This document shows positions 36,449 to 44,742 of a DNA stretch of 64,000 nucleotides, piece after piece. Every line of letters starts with the position of its first letter. The first letter of the stretch is position 1. The stretch covers positions 1,922,001-1,986,000 of the forward strand of contig NZ_CP091913.1 of assembly GCF_022063185.1 (NCBI RefSeq). Direction: 5' to 3'. The notes beneath the pieces are model-generated. The model saw only the letters and a list, made by a program, of their open reading frames with translations. It searched no databases and was not told where the DNA came from. The position numbers and the translations under genes were made by a program. The DNA comes from Nostoc sp. UHCC 0870 (GTDB lineage Bacteria > Cyanobacteriota > Cyanobacteriia > Cyanobacteriales > Nostocaceae).

Positions 36449-37375
36449 ATGGCTGAATTTTTCTCTACCTATGGTTCACTGATTGTGTCGATGGTCTTGG
36501 GCGCATTACTTGGACTATCATTATATTTACCATTAATGGCTGGACAATTATCTTTAGCTAGCCCTGGATTTTATGCTTTAGGTGGTTATATTGCGGCGAT
36601 TTTATCAACCAAAGTTTTTACATCTAGTAGTGATTTATTCCCTATTCCTTTATTATTATTAGAGATGTTAATTGCGGGGGCAATTTCTGGCTTATTGGGT
36701 ATAGTTGTAGGTATTCCAGCCTTAAGATTGCGGGGAATTTATCTAGCGATCGCTACGATTGCGTTTGTGGAAGTTCTGCGCGTTCTTTCCCTTAATTTAG
36801 AAATTACAGGCGGTGCGGTGGGAATTTTTTCTATCCCTCAACCTTTCCCCACTCAAATTGAATATTTATGGATTGCTTTACCATTACTCTTAATTAGTAT
36901 GGTGCTATTTTATCGTTTAGAACGGGTACGCGTTGGCAGAGCTTTTACTGCTATCCGTGAAGATGAATTAGCAGCAGGAGCAATGGGAATCAACCCCACT
37001 TATTATAAAGTTTTAGCTTTTACTTTGGGGGCAATTTTAGCGGGAGTTATGGGTGCAATTAGCGCACACTTTCTTAATACTTGGAATGCACGACAAGGTA
37101 CATTTGACGCTAGTATTATTTACTTGACTTTCGTGTTAATTGGTGGTTCGCGAACTTTTTTAGGTTCAGTGGTAGGTGGTATGGTATTTACAGCTTTACC
37201 AGAGGTTTTACGCGGTTTAGCTGATACGGGTGGTTTACCTAATTGGTTAGGGCAATTTCTCCGGGATGGAAGATTAATTATTTTTGGTTTATTAATAGTA
37301 ATAGGTACTATTTTCTTTCCCCAAGGTTTGATAACTCCTGATATTTTTAAAATAGGTAAAGCGAAAAATAGATAA
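36449..37375 (+). CDS. Branched-chain amino acid ABC transporter permease, LivM type
   Basis: 308 residues with about eight to nine membrane segments. LivM features are AGQLSLASPGFYALGGYIAA, GIPALRLRGIYLAIATIAFV, and the docking loop RVGRAFTAIREDELAAGAMG. It completes the permease pair with LivH. The LivG and LivF ATPases are not downstream: the next gene is on the opposite strand 130 bases on, so the transporter must use ATPases encoded elsewhere, as is known for cyanobacterial Nat transporters. Confidence 0.92.
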   Translation: MAEFFSTYGSLIVSMVLGALLGLSLYLPLMAGQLSLASPGFYALGGYIAAILSTKVFTSSSDLFPIPLLLLEMLIAGAISGLLGIVVGIPALRLRGIYLAIATIAFVEVLRVLSLNLEITGGAVGIFSIPQPFPTQIEYLWIALPLLLISMVLFYRLERVRVGRAFTAIREDELAAGAMGINPTYYKVLAFTLGAILAGVMGAISAHFLNTWNARQGTFDASIIYLTFVLIGGSRTFLGSVVGGMVFTALPEVLRGLADTGGLPNWLGQFLRDGRLIIFGLLIVIGTIFFPQGLITPDIFKIGKAKNR

Positions 37376-37451
37376 AAGCCGGAAGAGTAACTTATTACAA
37401 ATCCGGCACAATCACTAAACTAGATTTATTTTTGAAGTAATGATTAATGGG

Positions 37452-37505
37452 TATTTACTCATTACTCATGACTCATGACTCATTACTCATTACTCATTAC
37501 TCATT
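37452..37505. repeat. Heptameric tandem repeat (ACTCATT)n
   Basis: About seven copies of ACTCATT/ACTCATG in tandem between the convergent livM and GH57 genes, running to the stop of the GH57 gene. It is another STRR class of the same genome. Confidence 0.8.
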
Positions 37506-40156
37506 TATGATCCCAATTGAGTCGAAACTTTACTCACATCAACCATCAACTTCTGCCCCAACTTGAGCAGATTCAGACACTGATTAGGATCATCTTGACT
37601 AGTCAGACACAAGGGTATGACTTGACTGTGCAGACAACTAAAGTATAGTTCTTGGGATTGGTGTAATGAAATGCCAATATTTAATTGATATGCCACATCA
37701 ATTAACCGTTCTAGGCATTGGATATCTGTAGCAAAACTACCATTGCTATCGTACAGCAATCTCCAGAGTAACCGCGAAATCAACTGCTCTAGGATCTGCT
37801 TACCTTCAGGAATATTTAAGTGACAACGCAGATGTTTAGCTTCAGTGGCGATCGCCTCTAATTCTACTATGTGATTCCAAACTAACGTAGGTTCGGTGAT
37901 ATCTTGCTCTAGCGATCGCAATGTGGTCATGCAGCGATAGCCTAAAGCAATCTCGGCTGCAACTTGCAACTCTTGCGGTACAGCGAGTTCATCACGGTGA
38001 AAGGCTACTAGTACACCATAATTATCGCGGTAGGCTTGGGTGTAAAGTTGGTCTAACCGTGTCAGGGTTTCTTGAGAAAGTAACCGCATGATGCGGTGGC
38101 GTTCTTCTGCAAACAGATTTTGCAAGTTGTAAGCTTCACCACTAAATACCTGTGTCATCACCAAGATAGTTTGGGCTGCGCTAGCTTGTTGCAGTGCGCT
38201 GAACAGCTTGTCTTTCAACTGGCTGTAGTCCCGTCGTCCGGTAAATATTTGAATGCAGCAGTGGAAATCCCAACCGCCTAAATGCAGCACAGCAAAGACT
38301 AAGTTTTCGCTTTCCCAGGTAATGTCAGAGACTAGCTTTAAATGACCAACTGCTAAAGTCAACGATCCCATCCGTTGCAATTGGTAGTCTATTTCATTGA
38401 CGGTGTAGCAATAAACGTGCTTTTGGTGATTACCGGGGGATGATCCCTGACCATTAAATATAGATGTAATGGCGTAATGGGCAGCTACTTGTTTAAAACT
38501 AATTTGAGCAGTTTGTACTAGTTGGCGATATACTTCTCCGCCATGTCTAAAAGTATCAACATTACTGGGGGCTAAACCCAGGCGTTTGAGGAAACCTTTT
38601 TCTAGTTGCACACCAGCGACATCTCCCGCCAGTTCCAAAGCGCGGGAGGCGTAACGGAGAATCTGAGTTCCTTCTGGGCGGGAAAGTTCTTCAAAAAACC
38701 AGCCGCAACTGGTGAACATAAATAAAGCATGACGCTGCATTTCTAATAAGCGCAAAGCGTCTACCTGTTCGGCGGCGGTGAGTTTGTGGGTTTGATGACG
38801 AGCCAGAAAACGGCTAACATTGCTAGCAGAGCGATCGCGGATGACATTAATATATTCATCTCTTGCTAGCCAGGGATCACGGAATAATTGTTTCCCAGAT
38901 TCTTCGTAAACTGCAATTAACTGATCCCGCAGCCAATTTAAAGCATTCCGCAACGGCCGCCGCCATTTTTGATGCCAGATACCGCCTTCACCACCGCAAC
39001 CACAATCATCTTGCCATCTGTCTACACCGTGGGCGCAACTCCATGCAGTCACGGATTTTAACTCAACTTCCCATCTGGGTGAATTTAAGCTGAGGTAATG
39101 CGCGAAGTTTGTCACCGTCCAATCATTTTTGGGAAACTCTTCGATAAAAGCGTAGGCGATGGTTTTTTCTGTTCCCTTTTTATGGTGTCCGAAGGTTTCC
39201 CCATCTGTAGCCACAGAAATTAATTGTGACTGACGGTGATCCCCGCGCACAGCTGAACCAATGCGTCCAGCAAAGTGGTGAGAATTATAGACGACATCAC
39301 TAAAACCCATATCCCGTGAAATGGGGCCGTCGTAGAAGAAAATATCAATATATGGGCATTGGGCAGTGGGAATTGGTAATTGGTCATTGAGATTGCCCTT
39401 TCCCCGATCCCCGCGCAAATAACAACGATAGGGACGGGTGGAATCAATCTGACTACCGCCAACTTCGTGCCATTCTGGTTGGGGATCATCTTCTGATGGG
39501 AAGGGACGACAACGCAGGGCTTGGGATGGTGCGAGGACAATAAAGCGAATACCTTCAGTCACCAAAGCTTCTAAGGTTGCGTAGTCTACGGCGGTTTCCG
39601 CTAACCACATCCCTTCGGGATCACGACCAAAGCGGGAACGGAAGTCTGCTTTCCCCCAGCGAATTTGGGTATATTTATCCTGTTCGTTTGCCAGGGGCAT
39701 GATGATGTGATTATATACTTGCGCGATCGCGTTCCCGTGACCATGCAATCGCTGACAACTTTTTGCGTCCGCCTCTAAAATTCGTTGATAAACCTCCATA
39801 TCATGGCGTTCTAGCCACGACATCAGAGTCGGGCCAATATTAAAGCTCATATATTCGTAATTATTGACGATCCCCGTCACTTCGCCTCGGTCATTTAAGA
39901 CTCTAGCAAAAGCATTAGGACGGTAGCATTCCCAGTGAATGCGCTCATTCCAATCATGGAAAGGCGAGGCACTAGGTTGACGTTCAATGGCATCTAAATA
40001 AGGATTTTCCCGTGGTGGCTGGTAAAAATGACCATGCACCGTCACATATACACCTGTAGCTTTGCTCAGGCGATCGCTGTGGTGAGTATCTTTAGCAGGG
40101 TAATTGGATGTTGATGTTGAGCCAGAAATAGCTGGCCGTTCAGCAGCAGAAGTCAT
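37505..40156 (-). CDS. GH57-family glycoside hydrolase with DUF3536
   Basis: 883 residues. The GH57 domain begins near residue 35 (VTVHGHFYQPPRENPYLDA), includes ECYRPNAFARVL and the likely nucleophile segment GMWLAETAVDYATLE, and continues with VATDGETFGHHKKGTEK. The C-terminal half matches DUF3536, which accompanies this GH57 branch in cyanobacteria. Members act on alpha-glucans (amylase or branching-type reactions), but the activity of this branch is not known to me. The first 35 residues look disordered. It is monocistronic, with a long AT-rich upstream stretch. Confidence 0.88.
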   Translation of the reverse strand: MTSAAERPAISGSTSTSNYPAKDTHHSDRLSKATGVYVTVHGHFYQPPRENPYLDAIERQPSASPFHDWNERIHWECYRPNAFARVLNDRGEVTGIVNNYEYMSFNIGPTLMSWLERHDMEVYQRILEADAKSCQRLHGHGNAIAQVYNHIIMPLANEQDKYTQIRWGKADFRSRFGRDPEGMWLAETAVDYATLEALVTEGIRFIVLAPSQALRCRPFPSEDDPQPEWHEVGGSQIDSTRPYRCYLRGDRGKGNLNDQLPIPTAQCPYIDIFFYDGPISRDMGFSDVVYNSHHFAGRIGSAVRGDHRQSQLISVATDGETFGHHKKGTEKTIAYAFIEEFPKNDWTVTNFAHYLSLNSPRWEVELKSVTAWSCAHGVDRWQDDCGCGGEGGIWHQKWRRPLRNALNWLRDQLIAVYEESGKQLFRDPWLARDEYINVIRDRSASNVSRFLARHQTHKLTAAEQVDALRLLEMQRHALFMFTSCGWFFEELSRPEGTQILRYASRALELAGDVAGVQLEKGFLKRLGLAPSNVDTFRHGGEVYRQLVQTAQISFKQVAAHYAITSIFNGQGSSPGNHQKHVYCYTVNEIDYQLQRMGSLTLAVGHLKLVSDITWESENLVFAVLHLGGWDFHCCIQIFTGRRDYSQLKDKLFSALQQASAAQTILVMTQVFSGEAYNLQNLFAEERHRIMRLLSQETLTRLDQLYTQAYRDNYGVLVAFHRDELAVPQELQVAAEIALGYRCMTTLRSLEQDITEPTLVWNHIVELEAIATEAKHLRCHLNIPEGKQILEQLISRLLWRLLYDSNGSFATDIQCLERLIDVAYQLNIGISLHQSQELYFSCLHSQVIPLCLTSQDDPNQCLNLLKLGQKLMVDVSKVSTQLGS

Positions 40157-40831
40157 GTATATTTATCCAAAAAAAACTTACACTTATGCCGGAAACATTT
40201 GATTCAAACCTTTCTACACAAGCTTGAAAGCAAAATCCGGTATATATGAAAACTATGTGTACGGAATACAGCTAAATTACGACGAATGTAATCTTATTAT
40301 GATATTAAATCTGCGTTATCGCCAGGCTGTTTTCCAAATTTGACGAAAATATCAGTCATGAAAACAGTTATCAGTTATCAAACCCCGTCAGGATTGCTTA
40401 CTGGTTACTAGTTACTGGGTACTGATTGTTTGAACGATGTTTATTATTTGAGTTTTTTTGGTTGGCAGAAATAATGAAAAATTTAATTATCTTTTAATAT
40501 ATTAAAAACTATTTTTGGTGTAAAAATATTGTTTTCGATTTAGAGTTTTGCTACAGAAGATTACGAAATCATAAGAAGCTGTAATAATAGTTTACATACT
40601 CTATTAAGCTTAACATTCCTGATTAGGTTTTATAGATACTTGTGGGTATTCTGGAGTCTAGTTAGGGATTAACAAAAATAAATTACTCGATGAATGTAGG
40701 GTGGATTAGCGACAGCTTAAACCAGTTAACAGTTATCTAGATCACTGTTAATTGGAAGTCCCTGATTAAATCCTTGTATATTTTGATTTGTAAAAAATAT
40801 TGGTGAGTAATCGCTCAACTAAAAGTAACAA
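40157..40831. other. 675-base intergenic stretch between divergent genes
   Basis: It lies between the divergent GH57 and antiporter genes and must hold both promoters. It is AT-rich. I see one GTAGGGTGGATTAGCGACAGC sequence (about 40697), a half-copy of the GTAGGGTG mini-element type, and no ORF or RNA gene I can defend. Confidence 0.5.
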
Positions 40832-41920
40832 ATGTCAGCTAAAAACATTCTTTTTCTCGTTCTCTTGCTGTTTATCCCCATTTCCTTGGCGGTGCATTTT
40901 CTCGAATGGGGAGACTTGCTAGTTTTTATCACCGCAGGTTTAGCAATTCTGCCCCTGGCTGCTTGGATGGGTACAGCGACAGAAGAAATTGCGGTGGTAG
41001 TTGGGCCTAGCTTGGGGGGGCTGTTAAACGCCACTTTTGGCAATGCTACCGAACTGATTATTGCTTTAGTGGCTTTAAATGCTGGGCTAGTTAATGTTGT
41101 CAAAGCCAGTATTACCGGCTCAATTATCAGTAACTTACTGCTGGTGATGGGCTTCTCGATGCTTTTGGGTGGATTGCGACACAAAGAGCAGACATTTCAA
41201 CCAATAGTGGCGCGGGTAAATGCTTCTTCTATGAATTTGGCGGTAATTGCCATGTTGCTACCCACAGCCATGAACTACACTTCTAAAGGCATTGGCGAAC
41301 AAGTCCTACAAAATTTCTCTCTGGCTGTGGCTGTGGTGTTGATTGTGGTTTACGCCCTCACCCTGCTATTTTCCATGAAAACCCACGCCTATTTATATGA
41401 TGTTGGTGTGGTAGAAACTGAAATTGAGGAAACCCATACCAAACCCAATATTTGGTTATGGAGTGGGGTGTTGTTAGTCTGTACCCTGATGGTAGCGTTA
41501 GAGTCAGAGTTATTGGTTGATACCTTGGAGGTGGCGACTTCCCAGCTAGGTCTGACAGCACTGTTTACAGGGGTGATATTAGTTCCCATTGTAGGTAATG
41601 CGGCGGAACACGCCACAGCCGTCACCGTAGCCATGAAAAATAAAATGGATCTTTCTGTGTCGGTGGCTGTGGGTTCTAGTATGCAAATTGCCCTATTTGT
41701 CGCCCCTGTATTAGTAATTGCAGGGTGGATACTCGGTCAGCCAATGGATTTAGATTTTCAACCCTTTGAATTAGTGGCTGTGGTTGTATCGGTGTTAATT
41801 GCTAATAGTATTAGTTCTGATGGTAAGTCTAATTGGTTGGAAGGGACTTTGTTATTAGCGGCTTACACTGTACTGGGATTCGCTTTTTACTTTCACCCAC
41901 CTATTAGCGGTATTGGGTAG
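40832..41920 (+). CDS. Calcium/proton antiporter, CAX family
   Basis: 362 residues with about eleven membrane helices in two homologous halves. The alpha repeats are present: GNATELIIALVALNAG in the first half and GNAAEHATAVTVAMKNKMDL in the second, each with the acidic residue that binds the cation. It would export Ca2+ from the cytoplasm in exchange for protons. An acidic loop (ETEIEETH) joins the halves. Family length is typical. The gene is monocistronic and ends about 75 bases before a hairpin repeat. Confidence 0.94.
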   Translation: MSAKNILFLVLLLFIPISLAVHFLEWGDLLVFITAGLAILPLAAWMGTATEEIAVVVGPSLGGLLNATFGNATELIIALVALNAGLVNVVKASITGSIISNLLLVMGFSMLLGGLRHKEQTFQPIVARVNASSMNLAVIAMLLPTAMNYTSKGIGEQVLQNFSLAVAVVLIVVYALTLLFSMKTHAYLYDVGVVETEIEETHTKPNIWLWSGVLLVCTLMVALESELLVDTLEVATSQLGLTALFTGVILVPIVGNAAEHATAVTVAMKNKMDLSVSVAVGSSMQIALFVAPVLVIAGWILGQPMDLDFQPFELVAVVVSVLIANSISSDGKSNWLEGTLLLAAYTVLGFAFYFHPPISGIG

Positions 41921-41993
41921 TAGTTCTCACAGTTGTGTTCAAATCCCCGACTTCTTCGAGGATACATCTAGCGCATAGGGGGTTAGACAGTTC

Positions 41994-42043
41994 GTAGTAA
42001 GGACTTTAGTCCTTAGAAAAATCAGGACTAAAGTCCTTACTAC
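41994..42043. repeat. Inverted repeat, possible bidirectional terminator
   Basis: Perfect 20-bp arms (GTAGTAAGGACTTTAGTCCT and its complement) around a 10-base loop, located between the convergent antiporter and PIN-toxin genes. Related hairpins lie at 15031-15174 and 34748-34794. Confidence 0.7.
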
Positions 42044-42081
42044 AAAAAAAGCTTATCCATCAATTTAAACTTGACACACTA

Positions 42082-42498
42082 CTAGTTATTTGCCAAAAAT
42101 TCTTGAACAGTCAGAATCTCAATGTCTCTCCACGGGTTTAGGACTAGCAGATCATCATCTCCTGTCACAATACATTCTGCTTTTCCACTGACTGCTAATT
42201 CTAGATATTTGTTATCTTTTGGATCTCGACATTCATTAATCTGTTCAGTCACTTTAATGAACTGTACAGTTTCGGACAAATCCACCAGGAAATCGTTGCG
42301 TTCTTCTGGTGTGGTGTATCGATTAAATTTAGGTCGAGCGAGTACCTGTTCTAGTTCCAGCCAAATGGACTCGGACACCAACAATTCTCCTAAATCTTGA
42401 GCTTTTTTGAGTGCGCGATTTGGTTTGCTCCCTGGTAATAATACCGCACTAATGATGACATTGACATCACATACAAACCGTCTTTCATTCGTCGTCAT
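42082..42498 (-). CDS. PIN-domain toxin (VapC-like ribonuclease)
   Basis: 138 residues of the 'PIN family toxin component' type. The N-terminal VCDVNVIISAVLLPGSKPNR has the first catalytic Asp, and the C-terminal part DPKDNKYLELAV and CIVTGDDDLL supplies the other acidic residues. Such toxins cut RNA. It overlaps the upstream antitoxin by 14 bases, so the two are translated together. A decayed transposon end lies just upstream of the pair. Confidence 0.85.
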   Translation of the reverse strand: MTTNERRFVCDVNVIISAVLLPGSKPNRALKKAQDLGELLVSESIWLELEQVLARPKFNRYTTPEERNDFLVDLSETVQFIKVTEQINECRDPKDNKYLELAVSGKAECIVTGDDDLLVLNPWRDIEILTVQEFLANN

Positions 42499-42730
42499 TC
42501 AAGATTGACTCCAAAATCTCTGGCGTTAAACCTCTTTGGGCGGCTTTTCTGCCAATTTCATCCATTGTCTGCCTGAGCTTGGCAATGGCTTCATGCTTAC
42601 TTGTCATGGAAGACTTTAGTAAAACTGCAATTCGAGCTTCAATTTGTTCCCGTTTTTCTTCCGAGGCATTGCGGTATGCCTCTGCTACCTCAGACGGCAC
42701 TTTGATGGTAATTTCTTCTTTAGTAATCAT
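42485..42730 (-). CDS. Antitoxin partner of the PIN-domain toxin
   Basis: 81 residues, acidic, mostly helical, starting MITKEEITIKVPSEVAEAY, which resembles a short strand-helix DNA-binding N-terminus. The C-terminal half (RQTMDEIGRKAAQRGLTPEI) is typical of antitoxins that wrap a PIN toxin. Position directly upstream with a 14-base overlap fits a type II module. The named family was not recognised. Confidence 0.75.
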   Translation of the reverse strand: MITKEEITIKVPSEVAEAYRNASEEKREQIEARIAVLLKSSMTSKHEAIAKLRQTMDEIGRKAAQRGLTPEILESILNDDE

Positions 42731-42765
42731 GCTCTGTTACCTTTCATTTTCTCATCTTTAATTAT

Positions 42766-43170
42766 TTGACACTCCTGGACCTAAAGGTACGAGGGTTCTT
42801 GATTCATCGGCACACCTTAAAGCTAGAAGGAATTAGGCTCGCTAATTCGACTCCCTCACCAAATAACCCTACCTAAAGGTGGTATTACTCAGCTATGGCA
42901 ACTAGTTCCAGTGGGCTTGCCTCCCCAAGCGTTCGGGTACTTGCTGAAAGTGCCTTAAAAAGCCGTTTCTCTCTTTCCCCACGTTCCCGTATGCCCTACG
43001 GTACGTTGTTTTTTTGGGATAGCCAATTATTGAACTTCACTGGTATCGGCACTCTTTTGAGTCCATGCGTTTTTTAAGAGGTCTTTCGCTCCTCACGCAC
43101 TAGCATCACTTTACGTCGTAGGTCGAGGGCAGTACCGACGAATCCTGCCTATGCTAGACTACCTCTATAG
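42766..43170 (-). mobile_element. Decayed TnpB-type transposon (IS605/IS607-like) remnant
   Basis: On the minus strand, fragments of a TnpB C-terminus are spread over different frames: GHTGTWGKRETAF ends at a stop, while the continuation ALSASTRTLGEASPLEL runs in another frame to a TAA at 42885. Several frameshifts and stops show decay. Downstream, a hairpin-rich part ends in GGAGTGTCAA (complement at 42766), the usual right end of cyanobacterial IS605-type elements where the guide (omega) RNA is encoded. The zinc-finger and RuvC part of tnpB is missing. The left end was not located. Confidence 0.55.
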
Positions 43171-43191
43171 TGTAGCACAAATATTGCCACA

Positions 43192-43332
43192 ATGCCGAGA
43201 GAAAAAACCCTGAGAGTACGACTTTCTGAAGATGAGTTTGAGAGACTTAAAAGCTATGCTGACAGCACCAATAGGATGGTTTCAGAGGTTATTCGGGACT
43301 ACATTAAAAAACTCCCTAAAAAGCCGTCCTAG
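43192..43332 (+). CDS. Small ribbon-helix-helix protein associated with the TnpB remnant
   Basis: 46 residues, MPREKTLRVRLSEDEFERLK onwards, with a CopG-type strand-helix-helix pattern and a lysine-rich end. Small RHH genes pointing away from tnpB are common in cyanobacterial TnpB elements, where they probably repress it. This one looks intact although tnpB is broken. A TATAGTG-containing promoter-like segment lies about 20 bases upstream. Confidence 0.6.
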   Translation: MPREKTLRVRLSEDEFERLKSYADSTNRMVSEVIRDYIKKLPKKPS

Positions 43333-44060
43333 AAGCGATGCACTGAGCAGTTCGACAGGCTCACTGTATCACTTGCCGAAGTGGACGGAGCTTGTATCCC
43401 ATTGTTTTCGGTCAATTAGAAAACCTTGCTATCTAGCGATTTGATTTTGAGGATTTTGAGACATATATTCTGTATGAATAACTACCATCTCCAAACCCCC
43501 AAAGTCAACACCCCAGTACCGCCGTAAAGTCAAAAATCAAAGGGCGGAAAGCCATATCTACATTCCCTGGGGGACACTGCGCCAACAGCTACGTTGGGCG
43601 GTTATGCGATCGCTATTTATTTTTAGTAGTAATTTTGACATTTTTTGCAATTATTCAAACTAATTATTACAACACTGCTCCCATAAGTAATTTATAAGTC
43701 TTAAATCGAAAGATTACACATATAGATATACCGCTTAAGGTGGAATAATTTCTTTTGTATCTAGAGTTTATTATTCTTGTTAACTTTATTAGGAAATTAA
43801 CCAGAAAATGCCACATTTAGGCAGTTTGGCAGTTGATCAAATGATTAACTGCTGTCATTTGCAGTATCAAAAAATCACTTAGAGTAATTTAAACTCGGCT
43901 ACATAAAAAGAATCTATAACTCAAAAGTAAGAAGGGCAATATATTCTGAACTCTGAAGCGTGAATTTTAAATTTTCTGCAATTGCTCAAAATTTAACTCA
44001 CGAGATTTAAGTAAGCACTATTCCGGAATCAATGAATTTTTTCTGTCAAAGGAAATATGG
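43333..44060. other. 728-base stretch without a clear gene
   Basis: It contains a TTCGACAGGCTCACTG dispersed repeat (about 43359), a HIP1 site near 43608, and then AT-rich sequence that probably carries the promoter of the peptidoglycan-binding gene. I see no convincing ORF or RNA. The left end of the TnpB element should lie near its start. Confidence 0.5.
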
Positions 44061-44684
44061 GTGATAGTGACATCAATTACCATGAATGATATTGTCTTGC
44101 TGGTGACGGGTGTATTAGCAATCAAGCAACCCTCTCCGTCGATTGTACCCAAGCAGCCTGTAATTCAGCTTGACAATGGCGTGAAAAAAACAACATCTGT
44201 TGAGCCATATCAGTTAGTGTCATCTGCAAAAATCACGCCACCTGAATTCGTGCCGCTAAGTGAAAAATCGCCAAATCTTAAATTAGCTTTCAATCCTGAA
44301 AATCAAAAAACTCTGGTTAAAAAAGCAGATTTAATCAAAGATGCTTATAGTGTAGATGAGTTCCAAAATTTTCAGGCTGTGAGGGTAAAAGTTCCGCGTC
44401 AACCACGCATTATAGCCCAACAAATCCGTAATGAAATTCTTATTGCCAGACGATCTAGAAGGTCTATCAGAAATGTCCCAAATCTACGTTTTGGTAATTC
44501 AGGTAGTGCTGTGAGAGTCTTGCAAAGATTATTAGTTGCCAATGGCTATAATCTGCCCGTTGATGGGGTTTATGGGGCGTTGACAGAAAGTGCAGTTAAA
44601 GCCTTTCAAGTGCAGCGTAATCTCCAAGTAGATGGCATAGTCGGAACTAATACTTGGAATTCCTTAACGGTATCTTCAAAATAA
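44061..44684 (+). CDS. Peptidoglycan-binding domain protein
   Basis: 207 residues from a GTG with AAAGGA 7 bases upstream; an in-frame ATG at 44082 is the alternative. A short hydrophobic N-terminus (DIVLLVTGVLAI) could anchor or export the protein. A variable middle with basic patches (ARRSRRSIRN) leads to a C-terminal PG_binding_1 domain (about 140-203; GNSGSAVRVLQRLLVANGYN and VDGIVGTNTWNSL). Such proteins attach to the wall; no catalytic domain is seen. The gene converges on sucrose synthase. Confidence 0.85.
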   Translation: MIVTSITMNDIVLLVTGVLAIKQPSPSIVPKQPVIQLDNGVKKTTSVEPYQLVSSAKITPPEFVPLSEKSPNLKLAFNPENQKTLVKKADLIKDAYSVDEFQNFQAVRVKVPRQPRIIAQQIRNEILIARRSRRSIRNVPNLRFGNSGSAVRVLQRLLVANGYNLPVDGVYGALTESAVKAFQVQRNLQVDGIVGTNTWNSLTVSSK

Positions 44685-44689
44685 TTTCT

Positions 44690-44742
44690 AATTCGTAATT
44701 GTAATTTTTAATTACGAATTACGAATTACGAATTACGAATTA
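44690..44742. repeat. Inverted STRR between convergent genes
   Basis: TAATTCGTAATT on the left and several ATTACGA units on the right form a hairpin between the convergent peptidoglycan-binding gene and susA. It may terminate both transcripts. Confidence 0.65.

Noticed and set aside
34846..37375. Naming the permeases natC/natD or urtB/urtC
   Set aside because: LivH/LivM type is clear, but the sequence does not tell which cyanobacterial transporter it is, and ATPases are absent.
41936..41960. GTTCAAATCCCCGAC as the T-arm of a tRNA
   Set aside because: No acceptor stem, anticodon arm or CCA-like end can be built around it; it is a common dispersed repeat.
42895..43077. A 60-codon + strand frame over the TnpB remnant
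   Set aside because: It runs against the decayed tnpB and has no recognisable content.
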